The notes under the pieces were generated by a model that saw only the letters and a program-made list of their open reading frames with translations, was not told the DNA's origin and did no database searches. The translations under genes and the position numbers were made by a program. This document shows, piece after piece, positions 1-7,017 of a DNA stretch of 11,543 nucleotides. The number at the start of each line of letters is the position of its first letter. Position 1 is the stretch's first letter. Origin of the DNA: Clostridia bacterium (GTDB lineage Bacteria; Bacillota_A; Clostridia; Oscillospirales; CAG-272); assembly GCA_017472105.1 (NCBI GenBank), contig JAFUQY010000417.1, positions 1 through 11,543 on the forward strand, written 5' to 3'.

Positions 1-49
1 AGTCGAACAGGGTTCCGTCGAAGTCCCAGATATAGTTTTTGTATTTCAT
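1..49 (-). CDS. HAD-superfamily hydrolase, N-terminal fragment
   Basis: Only the first 16 codons are in the window; the gene continues past position 1. They read MKYKNYIWDFDGTLFD, which holds HAD motif I (DFDGT) with the nucleophile and acid-base aspartates at residues 9 and 11. The LFD that follows is typical of subfamily I phosphatases such as phosphoglycolate phosphatase or beta-phosphoglucomutase-like enzymes, but the substrate cannot be told from so little. The ATG at 49-47 is preceded by an AAAAAGGA ribosome site (complement of 60-67). It begins 20 bases after the cysteine desulfurase stop, so it is probably the third gene of that operon. Confidence 0.8.
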   Translation of the reverse strand, partial: MKYKNYIWDFDGTLFD

Positions 50-69
50 GATGATTGGTTCCTTTTTCG

Positions 70-1242
70 TTACCGTTTCCGCTGGAGCTCCGCGATGCCG
101 GAGGCAAGATCTTCGCACAGGGCGTCGATGTCCTCCCGCGTGTTCGTGTGGCTGAGACTGATGCGGATAGCGGAGTCAATGTCGTTCTGGCTTGCACCGA
201 ATGCTTCCAGCGCCGCGCTTTTCTTCTTCGAGTTTGCGGCACAGGCTGATCCGGCGGAAACGTACACCTCACGTGCGGAGAGGTAGTTGAGCATGGTCTC
301 GCTTCGGATGGATGGCAGAACGATGTTCACGATGTGATCCACGCCGCGCACAGGCCGGTTGATCTTCACGTCCAGTGTGCTGAGCCTGCCGTCGAGGTAT
401 TCCCTGAGCTCATGCACCGCCGCGAGGTTTCCGTCCAGATGCGCGAATTCTTCCTCAGCCGCCGCAGCGAACGCCGCGATGGAGACGAGGTTTTCCGTTC
501 CGCTGCGGAATCCGTTTTCCTGACCGCCGCCGGGCATGACGGGAACGATATTCTTCCGCTTGATGACCTCGGCGGAGATGTAGAGCGCACCCGCACCGCG
601 GATCGAGTGGATTTTATGCGCGCTGAGCGTGAGGGTATCGACTCCCAGCGTTTTCGGGGTGAATTTCGTTTTCATGTACCCCTGCACGGCGTCACAGTGA
701 ACGACCGCGTCGGGGAATTTCCGCTTCACGAGGGATGCGGCGGATTTTACGTCGTACAGTGCGCCCGTTTCGTTGTTGACGAGCATGAATCCGGCAAAAA
801 TCACAGGGGACTGCACGTTCTCCAGCGCATCCGCGAGGAAATCAAGGTTCAGCGCACCGCCTGCCGTGGGACCGCGGATGACGGCATATCCTTCCTTTTC
901 GAGTGCCTTTGCGGGTTCATCCATCGACGGATGCTCACCTGCGGACAGAACAATCGTGCCGGGGCTGTCGGGATTGCGCTTTTTGGCACGGGCACAGCCA
1001 GTCATCGCGATGCTGTTGGCTTCGGTGCCGCAGGAGGTGAAAATCACGAGATCCTTCGCGAAATTCGCCATGCCGAGGGTCTTTTCCACCTGACGGCGGG
1101 ATTTTTTCAGAAGTTCCTTTGCGGCAAGCCCCATGCCGTGCACAGAGGACGGGTTGCCCCAGACCTCCATTGCCTCCCGTGCCGCCGTCATTGCCGCAGA
1201 GGATGGCTGAGTCGTCGCCGCGTTGTCGAGATAATGTGTCAT
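70..1242 (-). CDS. cysteine desulfurase (NifS/IscS family)
   Basis: A 390-residue PLP-dependent aminotransferase-fold enzyme that removes sulfur from cysteine to give alanine and an enzyme persulfide, for Fe-S clusters or tRNA thiolation. It opens with MTHYLDNAATTQP, a typical family start. Visible active-site elements are His104 (AGEHPS), Asp184 and Gln187 (HCDAVQ), the Schiff-base lysine Lys210 (SAHKIHS) and the catalytic Cys334 in SAGSACAANS; these correspond to H104, D180, Q183, K206 and C328 of E. coli IscS. An upstream in-frame ATG at 1284 is possible, but it lies inside the lipoprotein gene, has no ribosome site and adds residues outside the family. The chosen ATG also lacks a Shine-Dalgarno site but lies one base after the preceding stop, which suggests translational coupling. 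No IscU or ThiI partner is visible, so its sulfur acceptor is unknown. Confidence 0.95.
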   Translation of the reverse strand: MTHYLDNAATTQPSSAAMTAAREAMEVWGNPSSVHGMGLAAKELLKKSRRQVEKTLGMANFAKDLVIFTSCGTEANSIAMTGCARAKKRNPDSPGTIVLSAGEHPSMDEPAKALEKEGYAVIRGPTAGGALNLDFLADALENVQSPVIFAGFMLVNNETGALYDVKSAASLVKRKFPDAVVHCDAVQGYMKTKFTPKTLGVDTLTLSAHKIHSIRGAGALYISAEVIKRKNIVPVMPGGGQENGFRSGTENLVSIAAFAAAAEEEFAHLDGNLAAVHELREYLDGRLSTLDVKINRPVRGVDHIVNIVLPSIRSETMLNYLSAREVYVSAGSACAANSKKKSAALEAFGASQNDIDSAIRISLSHTNTREDIDALCEDLASGIAELQRKR

Positions 1243-1243
1243 G

Positions 1244-1783
1244 TTACTTGATAATGAGATAACCGAGCATCTCGTTGACGTCATCGGTGTGGGTATCGAA
1301 ATTCTCGGGCAGGGAGGTGTAGGTGAAGAGGTAAACGGTGGAATTCTTCACGCACGCGACCTGCATGATTTTGTAATCGAACTCGCCGAGGGTAGCGGTG
1401 TAGATGTACTTCTTCGCGTACAGATCATTGACGGTCGTGTTCTCGGAGGATTCAAGGACAAAATTCTGGAACACGGACTGGATTTCGCTCTGATTCAGCT
1501 CCCACCATTCGTCAACGGTGGTATCGGTGTATTCCAGCTCCCACGCCATCACGGAAACGGAAGACGGATCGGCAGCGGAATAATACGCACCGGCAGCGGC
1601 AGTGGAGTAGTCCACAGTCCAGTCATCGGGCACGTAGAAATAGAAGTCAGCCGCCTCATCGGACGCAGTCATGAATCCCGCCGGCGCGGAAAATTCACCG
1701 TCATCGGTGCCGCAGGATGCCATGGACAGCGCAAGTCCCGCGAGAATGCAGCAGAGGATCAGCTTGGTGACAATATTTTTCAT
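1244..1783 (-). CDS. putative lipoprotein, PsbP-like
   Basis: A 179-residue exported protein. Residues 1-23 form a lipoprotein signal peptide: Lys2 and Lys7, a hydrophobic core, then MASC with the lipidated cysteine at 24. Met at position -3 of the lipobox is less common than Leu. A short Asp/Glu/Ser linker follows. The mature part contains YVPDDWTVD (about residues 50-58) and DPSSVSVMAWEL, a pattern reminiscent of PsbP/Mog1-fold lipoproteins of Clostridia; this resemblance is from memory and tentative. No catalytic motif is seen. The start has a good AAAAAAGGAA ribosome site (complement of about 1794-1803) and a promoter at 1827-1855. It is the first gene of a minus-strand operon with the cysteine desulfurase, an unexpected partner for a surface lipoprotein. 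Confidence 0.8.
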   Translation of the reverse strand: MKNIVTKLILCCILAGLALSMASCGTDDGEFSAPAGFMTASDEAADFYFYVPDDWTVDYSTAAAGAYYSAADPSSVSVMAWELEYTDTTVDEWWELNQSEIQSVFQNFVLESSENTTVNDLYAKKYIYTATLGEFDYKIMQVACVKNSTVYLFTYTSLPENFDTHTDDVNEMLGYLIIK

Positions 1784-1826
1784 GATGTTGAGATTCCTTT
1801 TTTGAGTTAAAAATACGGTACATTAT

Positions 1827-1855
1827 AGTATATTGCAAATCCCATGAGGATTCAA
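1827..1855 (-). promoter_or_regulatory. sigma-A-type promoter of the lipoprotein / cysteine desulfurase operon
   Basis: Read on the minus strand: -35 TTGAAT (complement of 1850-1855), a 17-base spacer, and -10 TATACT (1827-1832). An overlapping TATAAT (1822-1827) is an alternative -10. The predicted start lies about 35-40 bases before the ATG at 1783. The -35 box is about 30 bases from the edge of the inverted-repeat element. Confidence 0.65.
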
Positions 1856-1885
1856 GGGATCATTTGTAAATAAACGAGAATTGTT

Positions 1886-1969
1886 AGGTAGAAAACGCTC
1901 CGCGTTTTCATCGATTTTATGCCCTCCGCGGGCGGCGCGAGAACGAGGTATTCATCTTCGATGAAACCT
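1886..1969 (+). repeat. left inverted-repeat arm
   Basis: The arm begins AGGTAGAAAA and ends with the 24-base core at 1946-1969 (AGGTATTCATC...GATGAAACCT). It contains its own hairpins: GAAAACGC/GCGTTTTC (1891-1898/1902-1909), GCCC/GGGC (1921-1924/1930-1933) and TTCATC/GATGAA (1951-1956/1960-1965). It aligns along its whole length with the complement of 2395-2477, apart from small indels between the modules. Confidence 0.9.
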
Positions 1970-2394
1970 AGTTGCCGGGCTCTCGATTCGGCAACCAGGA
2001 GTGCCTGGACCCAATGCCTCCGGCGGGCGGGAGTTTTAACAATGTGCAGCTGTATAGCAAAGCGAACGTATCTTACTGCTCGCGTCACTGGATTGCACGG
2101 GTAAACTTCAGCCTGCGGCGCATTTACTTTGAACATCGGCTGATGTGCCGTACGGCTGGGTTTAGCCGGGAAACTGAGTGTCATTTGGTAACTGTCAGTG
2201 CCCCGTCCGATTCCGTCTCGCCGCCGCAGGCTGAGCTTAACGAAGAAACCGAGTGTCCTGTGCGATAAAGGAAGATCGCTCAACCCTACGACTGCACGGG
2301 TATGGCGCCCGCGGCGGGCATTTTCAAGAGGAACGCTTGAACGGCCGAGATCCCGCACTTTCATCAAAGATGAAAGTGGTAGCCCAGGACGCGC

Positions 2395-2477
2395 AGGTTT
2401 CATCGAAGATGAATACCTAGTTCTTAAGCGCCCCCGCGAGGGGCAAATTAAATCTGAAAAGCGGAGCTTTTCTACCT
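2395..2477 (-). repeat. right inverted-repeat arm
   Basis: The complement of this stretch matches the left arm: a perfect 24-base core (2395-2418), then a GC hairpin CCCC-GCGA-GGGG (2432-2435/2440-2443, a GNRA-type loop), then GAAAAGC-GGA-GCTTTTC (2456-2462/2466-2472) and the closing TCTACCT. Reading outwards, both arms end in a GAAAA-GC/GC-TTTTC hairpin followed by TACCT. Confidence 0.9.
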
Positions 2478-2505
2478 TATATATCTTAAATACTTTAAAA
2501 TACAC

Positions 2506-2534
2506 TTTAAATCCTCTCCGGAATATGTTATAAT
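2506..2534 (+). promoter_or_regulatory. pyruvate kinase promoter (extended -10)
   Basis: A consensus -10 TATAAT at 2529-2534 is preceded by TGT, giving an extended -10 (TGnTATAAT). A weak -35, TTTAAA, lies at 2506-2511 with a 17-base spacer. The flanking DNA is AT-rich and lies just outside the right arm of the inverted-repeat element. The ATG of the kinase follows about 50 bases after the -10. Confidence 0.7.
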
Positions 2535-2584
2535 GTATTATAAATTTCATTTAAAATTATCCCTATCCCCATGGAGTGAAAACT

Positions 2585-4015
2585 ATGCTGAAAACCAAAA
2601 TCGTCTGCACCCTCGGTCCTTCTTCCAATTCCACCGAAATGATCGAAAAAATGGTGGAAGCCGGAATGAATGTGGTACGCCTCAATTTCTCCCACGGTAC
2701 GCACGAAGAACACGGCGAGGTCATCAAGCGCATCAAGGAAGTCCGCGAACGTATGGAAGTACCGCTTGCCATCATGCTTGACACCAAGGGTCCCGAAATC
2801 CGGCTCGGCAGATTCGACGGCGGACATGCCATCATCGAAACCGGATCCTCCTTCACGCTCGTGACCACCGACTGCCTCGGCGACAGCACACGCGCGTATA
2901 TCACCTATGCGGATCTTCCCTCTCAGGTGCAGGTCGGCGGACGGATTCTTCTCAACGACGGCGCCATCGAGCTCATCGTCGAGGAAACCACCGATACCGA
3001 AATCCGCTGTTCCGTCAGTGCGGGTGGTGAGATCCGGGACGGCAAGGGCGTGAATGTGCCGAATGTGCATCTGAAAATGCCCCATCTTTCCGCAAAGGAC
3101 AAGTCCGACATCCTCTTCGGCATCGAAAACGACATCGACTTCATCGCCGCTTCCTTCATGCGCTCCAAAGACGACATCGTCGGCATGCGCAAGTTCGTGG
3201 ACTACAACGGCGGGCACGATATCAAGATCATCTCCAAGATCGAAAACCTCGAGGGCATCGAAAACTTCGACGATATCCTGAAATACTCCGACGGCATCAT
3301 GGTTGCGCGCGGAGATATGGGCGTCGAGGTCGCGTTCGAGCGTCTGCCCGGTCTTCAGAAGCGGTTCATCCGCAAGTGCTATCAGGCGGGCAAGATGGTC
3401 ATCACCGCGACACAGATGCTGGAATCCATGATCGAGCACCCGACGCCCACCCGTGCGGAAATCTCCGACGTTGCGAATGCTGTATTCGACGGAACCAGCG
3501 CCGTCATGCTCTCCGGGGAAACCGCAATCGGCAAATATCCGCTCCGTGCCGTCCGTGCCATGGCGAAAATCGCGGAACAGGCGGAAAATGACGCCTTCAC
3601 GATGCATGCATACGAATCCATCGGCTACGATATCGACAACACCGACGTCACCAACGCTCTCTGTGACGCGGCATGCACCACGGCGTCCGACCTCAACGCG
3701 AAGGCGATCATCACCCTGACGACTGCCGGAACGAGCGCGCGCCGCATGTCAAAATTCCGTCCGACTCAGCCCATCGTTGCGGCAACTCCACGCGTGAAGA
3801 CGTTCCATCAGCTCGCACTTTCGTGGGGCGTGTATCCCGTCCTCGCACTGACGCAGGATTCCTCGGAAAAGCTGTTCCGCCACGCCGTGGACTGTGCAAA
3901 GCAGCTCGATCTCGTATCCCCCGGCGATCTCGTGGTCATCTCCGCGGGCGTACCCGTTGCGCTCTCGGGCAATACGAATCTTCTCAAGGTTGAAACCGTT
4001 CGCGGAAACGACTGA
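2585..4015 (+). CDS. pyk: pyruvate kinase
   Basis: A 476-residue glycolytic enzyme that transfers phosphate from phosphoenolpyruvate to ADP, giving pyruvate and ATP, in the cytoplasm. Family elements appear in order: TKIVCTLGPSS (residues 4-14), VRLNFSHG with Arg32, Asn34 and Ser36, MLDTKGPEIR (64-73), a B-domain around 75-160, the catalytic Lys218 and metal ligand Glu220 in ISKIENLEG, Asp244 in ARGDMGVE, and Thr276 in ITATQMLESM. The C-terminal effector domain ends near residue 470, so this is the short form without the extra PEP-utiliser-like domain of Bacillus enzymes. I chose the ATG at 2585 over the GTG at 2576 because GGAG at 2573-2576 sits eight bases before the ATG, while the GTG overlaps that site. 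The next gene follows after 57 bases with no terminator. Confidence 0.97.
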   Translation: MLKTKIVCTLGPSSNSTEMIEKMVEAGMNVVRLNFSHGTHEEHGEVIKRIKEVRERMEVPLAIMLDTKGPEIRLGRFDGGHAIIETGSSFTLVTTDCLGDSTRAYITYADLPSQVQVGGRILLNDGAIELIVEETTDTEIRCSVSAGGEIRDGKGVNVPNVHLKMPHLSAKDKSDILFGIENDIDFIAASFMRSKDDIVGMRKFVDYNGGHDIKIISKIENLEGIENFDDILKYSDGIMVARGDMGVEVAFERLPGLQKRFIRKCYQAGKMVITATQMLESMIEHPTPTRAEISDVANAVFDGTSAVMLSGETAIGKYPLRAVRAMAKIAEQAENDAFTMHAYESIGYDIDNTDVTNALCDAACTTASDLNAKAIITLTTAGTSARRMSKFRPTQPIVAATPRVKTFHQLALSWGVYPVLALTQDSSEKLFRHAVDCAKQLDLVSPGDLVVISAGVPVALSGNTNLLKVETVRGND

Positions 4016-4072
4016 AACCGCCGGGAGAAGAGATAAGAGAGAACAGAGAAAAGAAAAGGAAGGAAATTTTCC

Positions 4073-7006
4073 ATGAAAAAATTCATTTCCGATATAAAAT
4101 CCATCGCTCCGTCGTACGGCAGTATCCCGTTCTGGAGCTGGAACGACAAGCTGGAAGAAAACGAGCTGCGGCATCAGATCCGGGTGATGAAATCCCTCGG
4201 GATGAACGGCTTCTTCATGCATGCGCGCGGCGGACTGGAGACGGAATACCTCTCCGACGAGTGGTTCGACTGCATCAATGTCTGCGTGGACGAGGCGAAA
4301 AAGCTCGGCATGGAGGCGTGGTCGTACGATGAAAACGGCTGGCCCTCCGGCTTTGCGGGCGGTGAACTTCTGAAAGACAAGGCAAACTTCGCCCTCGCCA
4401 TCGAGCAGAAATCCGGCGCCTATCCTCAGTCCATGGAGGACATCATCGCCGTTTATAAAAAGAACGCCGACGGCACGTTCACGCATGTGACCTCCGACTA
4501 TGGATGCGAGGAATACCTCATCCTGTATAAGCGGTACGACGAGAGCTACGTGGACACCCTCGACGGTGAGATCACGGACAAATTCATCGCGGCAACGCAC
4601 GAAGCGTACAAAAAGCGCGTGGATGCCGCAGAATTTTCCGCTGACGGCGCGATGCCCGGCTTCTTCACCGATGAGCCGCAGTACTACCGCTGGGGCAATC
4701 CGTGGTCGAACACGCTCCCGGCTCAGTTTGAGAAAGCGTACGGATATTCCATCTACGACAAGCTTCCGGCGGTCTTCTTCGACTTCGACGGTGCTGACAA
4801 ATTCCGCTACGATTACTACTACCTCATCCACAAACTGTTCATCAACAACTGGGTGAAAAAGGTTTACGACTGGTGTGAAGCGAATGGTGTATCCCTGACC
4901 GGACATGCAGTTGAAGAATCCTCCCTCAGCGGACAGATGATGTGCATCGGCGGGTGCATGCCGTTCTATGAATACGAAACCATTCCCGGCGTGGACTATC
5001 TCGGGCGCGGTGTTCAGGACGACGTTTCCTTCAAGCAGCTCGGTTCCGCATGCGCACAGCTCGGGAAGAAGAAGGCACTGTCGGAAATGTTCGCGTGCTG
5101 CGGCTGGGACGTGTCTCCGAATGAACTGAAGCGGATCGCGGATGTGCAGTATGCCGGCGGCGTGAATCTGATGTGCCAGCATCTCTATCCGTACTCCGAG
5201 CGCGGTCAGAGAAAGCGGGACTATCCCCTGCACTACTCCGAGCACAATCCGTGGCAGGCCGAGCTTGCGGATTTCAACGCATACTACAACAATCTCGGCG
5301 CGGCACTTGCTCAAGGCACGGAATACGCACCGGTTCTTGTGATCCACCCGATCCACGGCGCATACTGCAAGTATAAAAAGAACACCGACTCCCTCGGCGA
5401 GATCGAAGGCAAATTCTTTGAGCTCTCGCGCTATCTCGGACAGAACCAGATTCCCTACCACTACGGCGACGAGTGGATGATGTCCCGCATGGCATCCGTC
5501 GACGGCGCGAAGATCAGGGTCGGTCTGTGCACCTACGACACCGTTGTCGTGCCGTTCACGTATTCTCTCGATGAATCCACCGTTGTGCTTCTTGAAAAAT
5601 TCCGTCAGAACGGCGGCAGAATCGTGCGCTTTGACACCGTTCCTGCATACATCGACGGTGAGAATGCAAACGGTCGTCTCGACTGGCTGAACGACTGCGC
5701 CGGACGCGAAAGTCTCCTCGACTGCCGTGACGCCGTGATCGAAAAGGACGGCAGAAGCATCCCCGAGATTCGCAGGATGACCCGTCTGCTTGAAAACGGC
5801 GACCGCCTGACCTACATCACCAACATCAGCGGAAAAGAGTTTGAAAACGTCATCGTGACACTCCCTGCCGGAAACTGGGCAGAGCTTGACATGCACACAC
5901 TCGAGCTGAAGCCGCTTGCTGTCTCAAACGACGGCGGCAGAACTTCCGTGAATCTCATCTTCCGCGACTCCGAATCCCACGTTCTCGTATGCGGTGAGGA
6001 TGTTCCCGCCATGACCGCAAAGCAGCCCGCACTGCCGACGGAATTCATCCCGGTTCCTCGCACGGTTCGGCTCACCGAAAAGCCCGCGAACGTCATCACC
6101 CTTGATACCGCTTCCCTCTCCAAGGACGGCGTGAATTATGAGGACGCACTCTCCGTCTACGGCATCAAGGACAATCTTCTCAGACAGCGTTACGACGGCG
6201 CGGCATACCTGAAATTCACTTTTGATCTCGACTATACACCCGCGACTCTCAAGGCGGTACTTGAACCGATGTACACGCGCGTCACCGTCAACGGCACGGA
6301 AGTGACACCCGACAAAAACGACTGGTGGTTTGACAAATCCTTCGCGTCGGCAGAAATCGCACATCTCACGCACCCCGGCGTGAACGAAATCGTCGTGGAA
6401 GTGAGCCATCACCAGCGGGATTACGTCTACTACGTCCTGTACAGCGGCGTGTCCGAATCCCTCCGCAACTGCCTCGTCTTTGACGTGGAAATCGAACCGA
6501 TGTACCTCGTCGGCGACTTCGCGGTGCGGTGCAATGGCGTCTTCACGGATGGCCCGAGATACTCCACCCTCTACGACGGCACGTTCAGCCTTGTCGCTCA
6601 GCCGGATGTCGTTCCCGCACAGGATGTTGTCCGCGGCGGATTCCCCTTCTACGGCGGAAAACTCGCGACCGCGTTCGATTATGACTATCAGGAAGGCAAG
6701 CCCACGACCCTCGCGCTCACCGGACGCTTTGCAACAGCGGAAGTTTCCGTCAACGGCACACCGGCGGGCAAGATCATGTGGAACCGCACGCTCAATCTCG
6801 GCGGACTGCTCAAGGAAGGCAGGAACGAGATCGCCGTGACCATGTGCAACTCGATGCGCAACGCGATGGGTCCCCACCACCGTCACGATCCCGAACCCTA
6901 CGGCGTCGGCCCGGGTACCTTCTCCTTTGAAAAGGAATGGAACGGCCGGGAATGCCGCGGTTATACCGACCGGTACGCGTTCGTGAAGTTCGGTCTGAAA
7001 AAGTAA
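4073..7006 (+). CDS. GH106-like glycoside hydrolase (alpha-L-rhamnosidase-related)
   Basis: A 977-residue protein resembling the GH106/alpha-L-rhamnosidase-like group of plant-polysaccharide hydrolases. The N-terminal part has the group's hallmarks: PFWSWNDKLEENELRHQI (19-36), GFFMHARGGLETEYL (46-60) and WSYDENGWPSGFAGG (83-97). Acidic residues in GFFTDEPQ (Asp200, Glu201), GHAVEES (Glu281, Glu282) and LSEMFACCGWD (Glu338) are candidates for catalysis or metal binding; I cannot assign them individually. The C-terminal third, with repeated VTVNGTEV and VSVNGTPAG strands (about 660-970), looks like one or two jelly-roll domains. There is no signal peptide, so it should act in the cytoplasm on imported oligosaccharides. 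The ATG has a strong AGGAAGGA site (4057-4064). It sits between pyruvate kinase and a KDG-type kinase. Substrate specificity for rhamnosides is unproven. Confidence 0.8.
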   Translation: MKKFISDIKSIAPSYGSIPFWSWNDKLEENELRHQIRVMKSLGMNGFFMHARGGLETEYLSDEWFDCINVCVDEAKKLGMEAWSYDENGWPSGFAGGELLKDKANFALAIEQKSGAYPQSMEDIIAVYKKNADGTFTHVTSDYGCEEYLILYKRYDESYVDTLDGEITDKFIAATHEAYKKRVDAAEFSADGAMPGFFTDEPQYYRWGNPWSNTLPAQFEKAYGYSIYDKLPAVFFDFDGADKFRYDYYYLIHKLFINNWVKKVYDWCEANGVSLTGHAVEESSLSGQMMCIGGCMPFYEYETIPGVDYLGRGVQDDVSFKQLGSACAQLGKKKALSEMFACCGWDVSPNELKRIADVQYAGGVNLMCQHLYPYSERGQRKRDYPLHYSEHNPWQAELADFNAYYNNLGAALAQGTEYAPVLVIHPIHGAYCKYKKNTDSLGEIEGKFFELSRYLGQNQIPYHYGDEWMMSRMASVDGAKIRVGLCTYDTVVVPFTYSLDESTVVLLEKFRQNGGRIVRFDTVPAYIDGENANGRLDWLNDCAGRESLLDCRDAVIEKDGRSIPEIRRMTRLLENGDRLTYITNISGKEFENVIVTLPAGNWAELDMHTLELKPLAVSNDGGRTSVNLIFRDSESHVLVCGEDVPAMTAKQPALPTEFIPVPRTVRLTEKPANVITLDTASLSKDGVNYEDALSVYGIKDNLLRQRYDGAAYLKFTFDLDYTPATLKAVLEPMYTRVTVNGTEVTPDKNDWWFDKSFASAEIAHLTHPGVNEIVVEVSHHQRDYVYYVLYSGVSESLRNCLVFDVEIEPMYLVGDFAVRCNGVFTDGPRYSTLYDGTFSLVAQPDVVPAQDVVRGGFPFYGGKLATAFDYDYQEGKPTTLALTGRFATAEVSVNGTPAGKIMWNRTLNLGGLLKEGRNEIAVTMCNSMRNAMGPHHRHDPEPYGVGPGTFSFEKEWNGRECRGYTDRYAFVKFGLKK

Positions 7007-7017
7007 AGGAGCTTTAT

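Larger units (their letters stand above)
1886..2477. other. hairpin-rich element bounded by long inverted repeats; mobile/repeat element or structured RNA
   Basis: This 592-base unit fills most of the gap between two divergent operons. Its ends are inverted repeats of 84 and 83 bases that match closely with small indels and share a perfect 24-base core. Inside are many local hairpins: 1971-1977/1989-1995, 1995-1999/2004-2008, 2133-2137/2142-2146, 2153-2157/2164-2168, 2307-2311/2315-2319, 2323-2328/2336-2341 and a 10-bp stem at 2356-2365/2369-2378. A 13-bp stem joins 2108-2120 to 2222-2234. A minus-strand open frame spans it, but its two ends translate the same repeat in opposite orientation and it has no recognisable domain, so I do not call a gene. 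No transposase, no clear target-site duplication and no match to tmRNA, RNase P RNA or SRP RNA landmarks was seen. The structure is directly visible; identity is unknown. Confidence 0.6.

Noticed and set aside
334..1251. A 305-codon plus-strand open frame opposite the cysteine desulfurase
   Set aside because: The opposite strand encodes a complete enzyme with all catalytic residues, so this frame is a shadow.
1886..2477. tmRNA, RNase P RNA, SRP RNA or group II intron as the identity of the element
   Set aside because: The conserved landmarks of these RNAs (tRNA-like ends with CCA, the P4 core, the SRP GGAAG-type loop, the domain V hairpin) were not found, and no intron-encoded protein is present.
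1852..2550. A minus-strand open frame of 232 codons across the inverted-repeat element
   Set aside because: It has no good start or ribosome site, overlaps both promoters, and its residues are the repeat arms translated in both orientations; no domain is recognisable.
2576..2584. GTG start for pyruvate kinase three codons upstream
   Set aside because: The GTG overlaps the GGAG ribosome site, which is ideally placed for the ATG at 2585, and family proteins begin close to that ATG.
3749..5896. A 715-codon minus-strand open frame opposite pyk and the hydrolase gene
   Set aside because: It lies antisense to two clearly recognised genes and has no family features; long antisense frames arise from the codon bias of the real genes.
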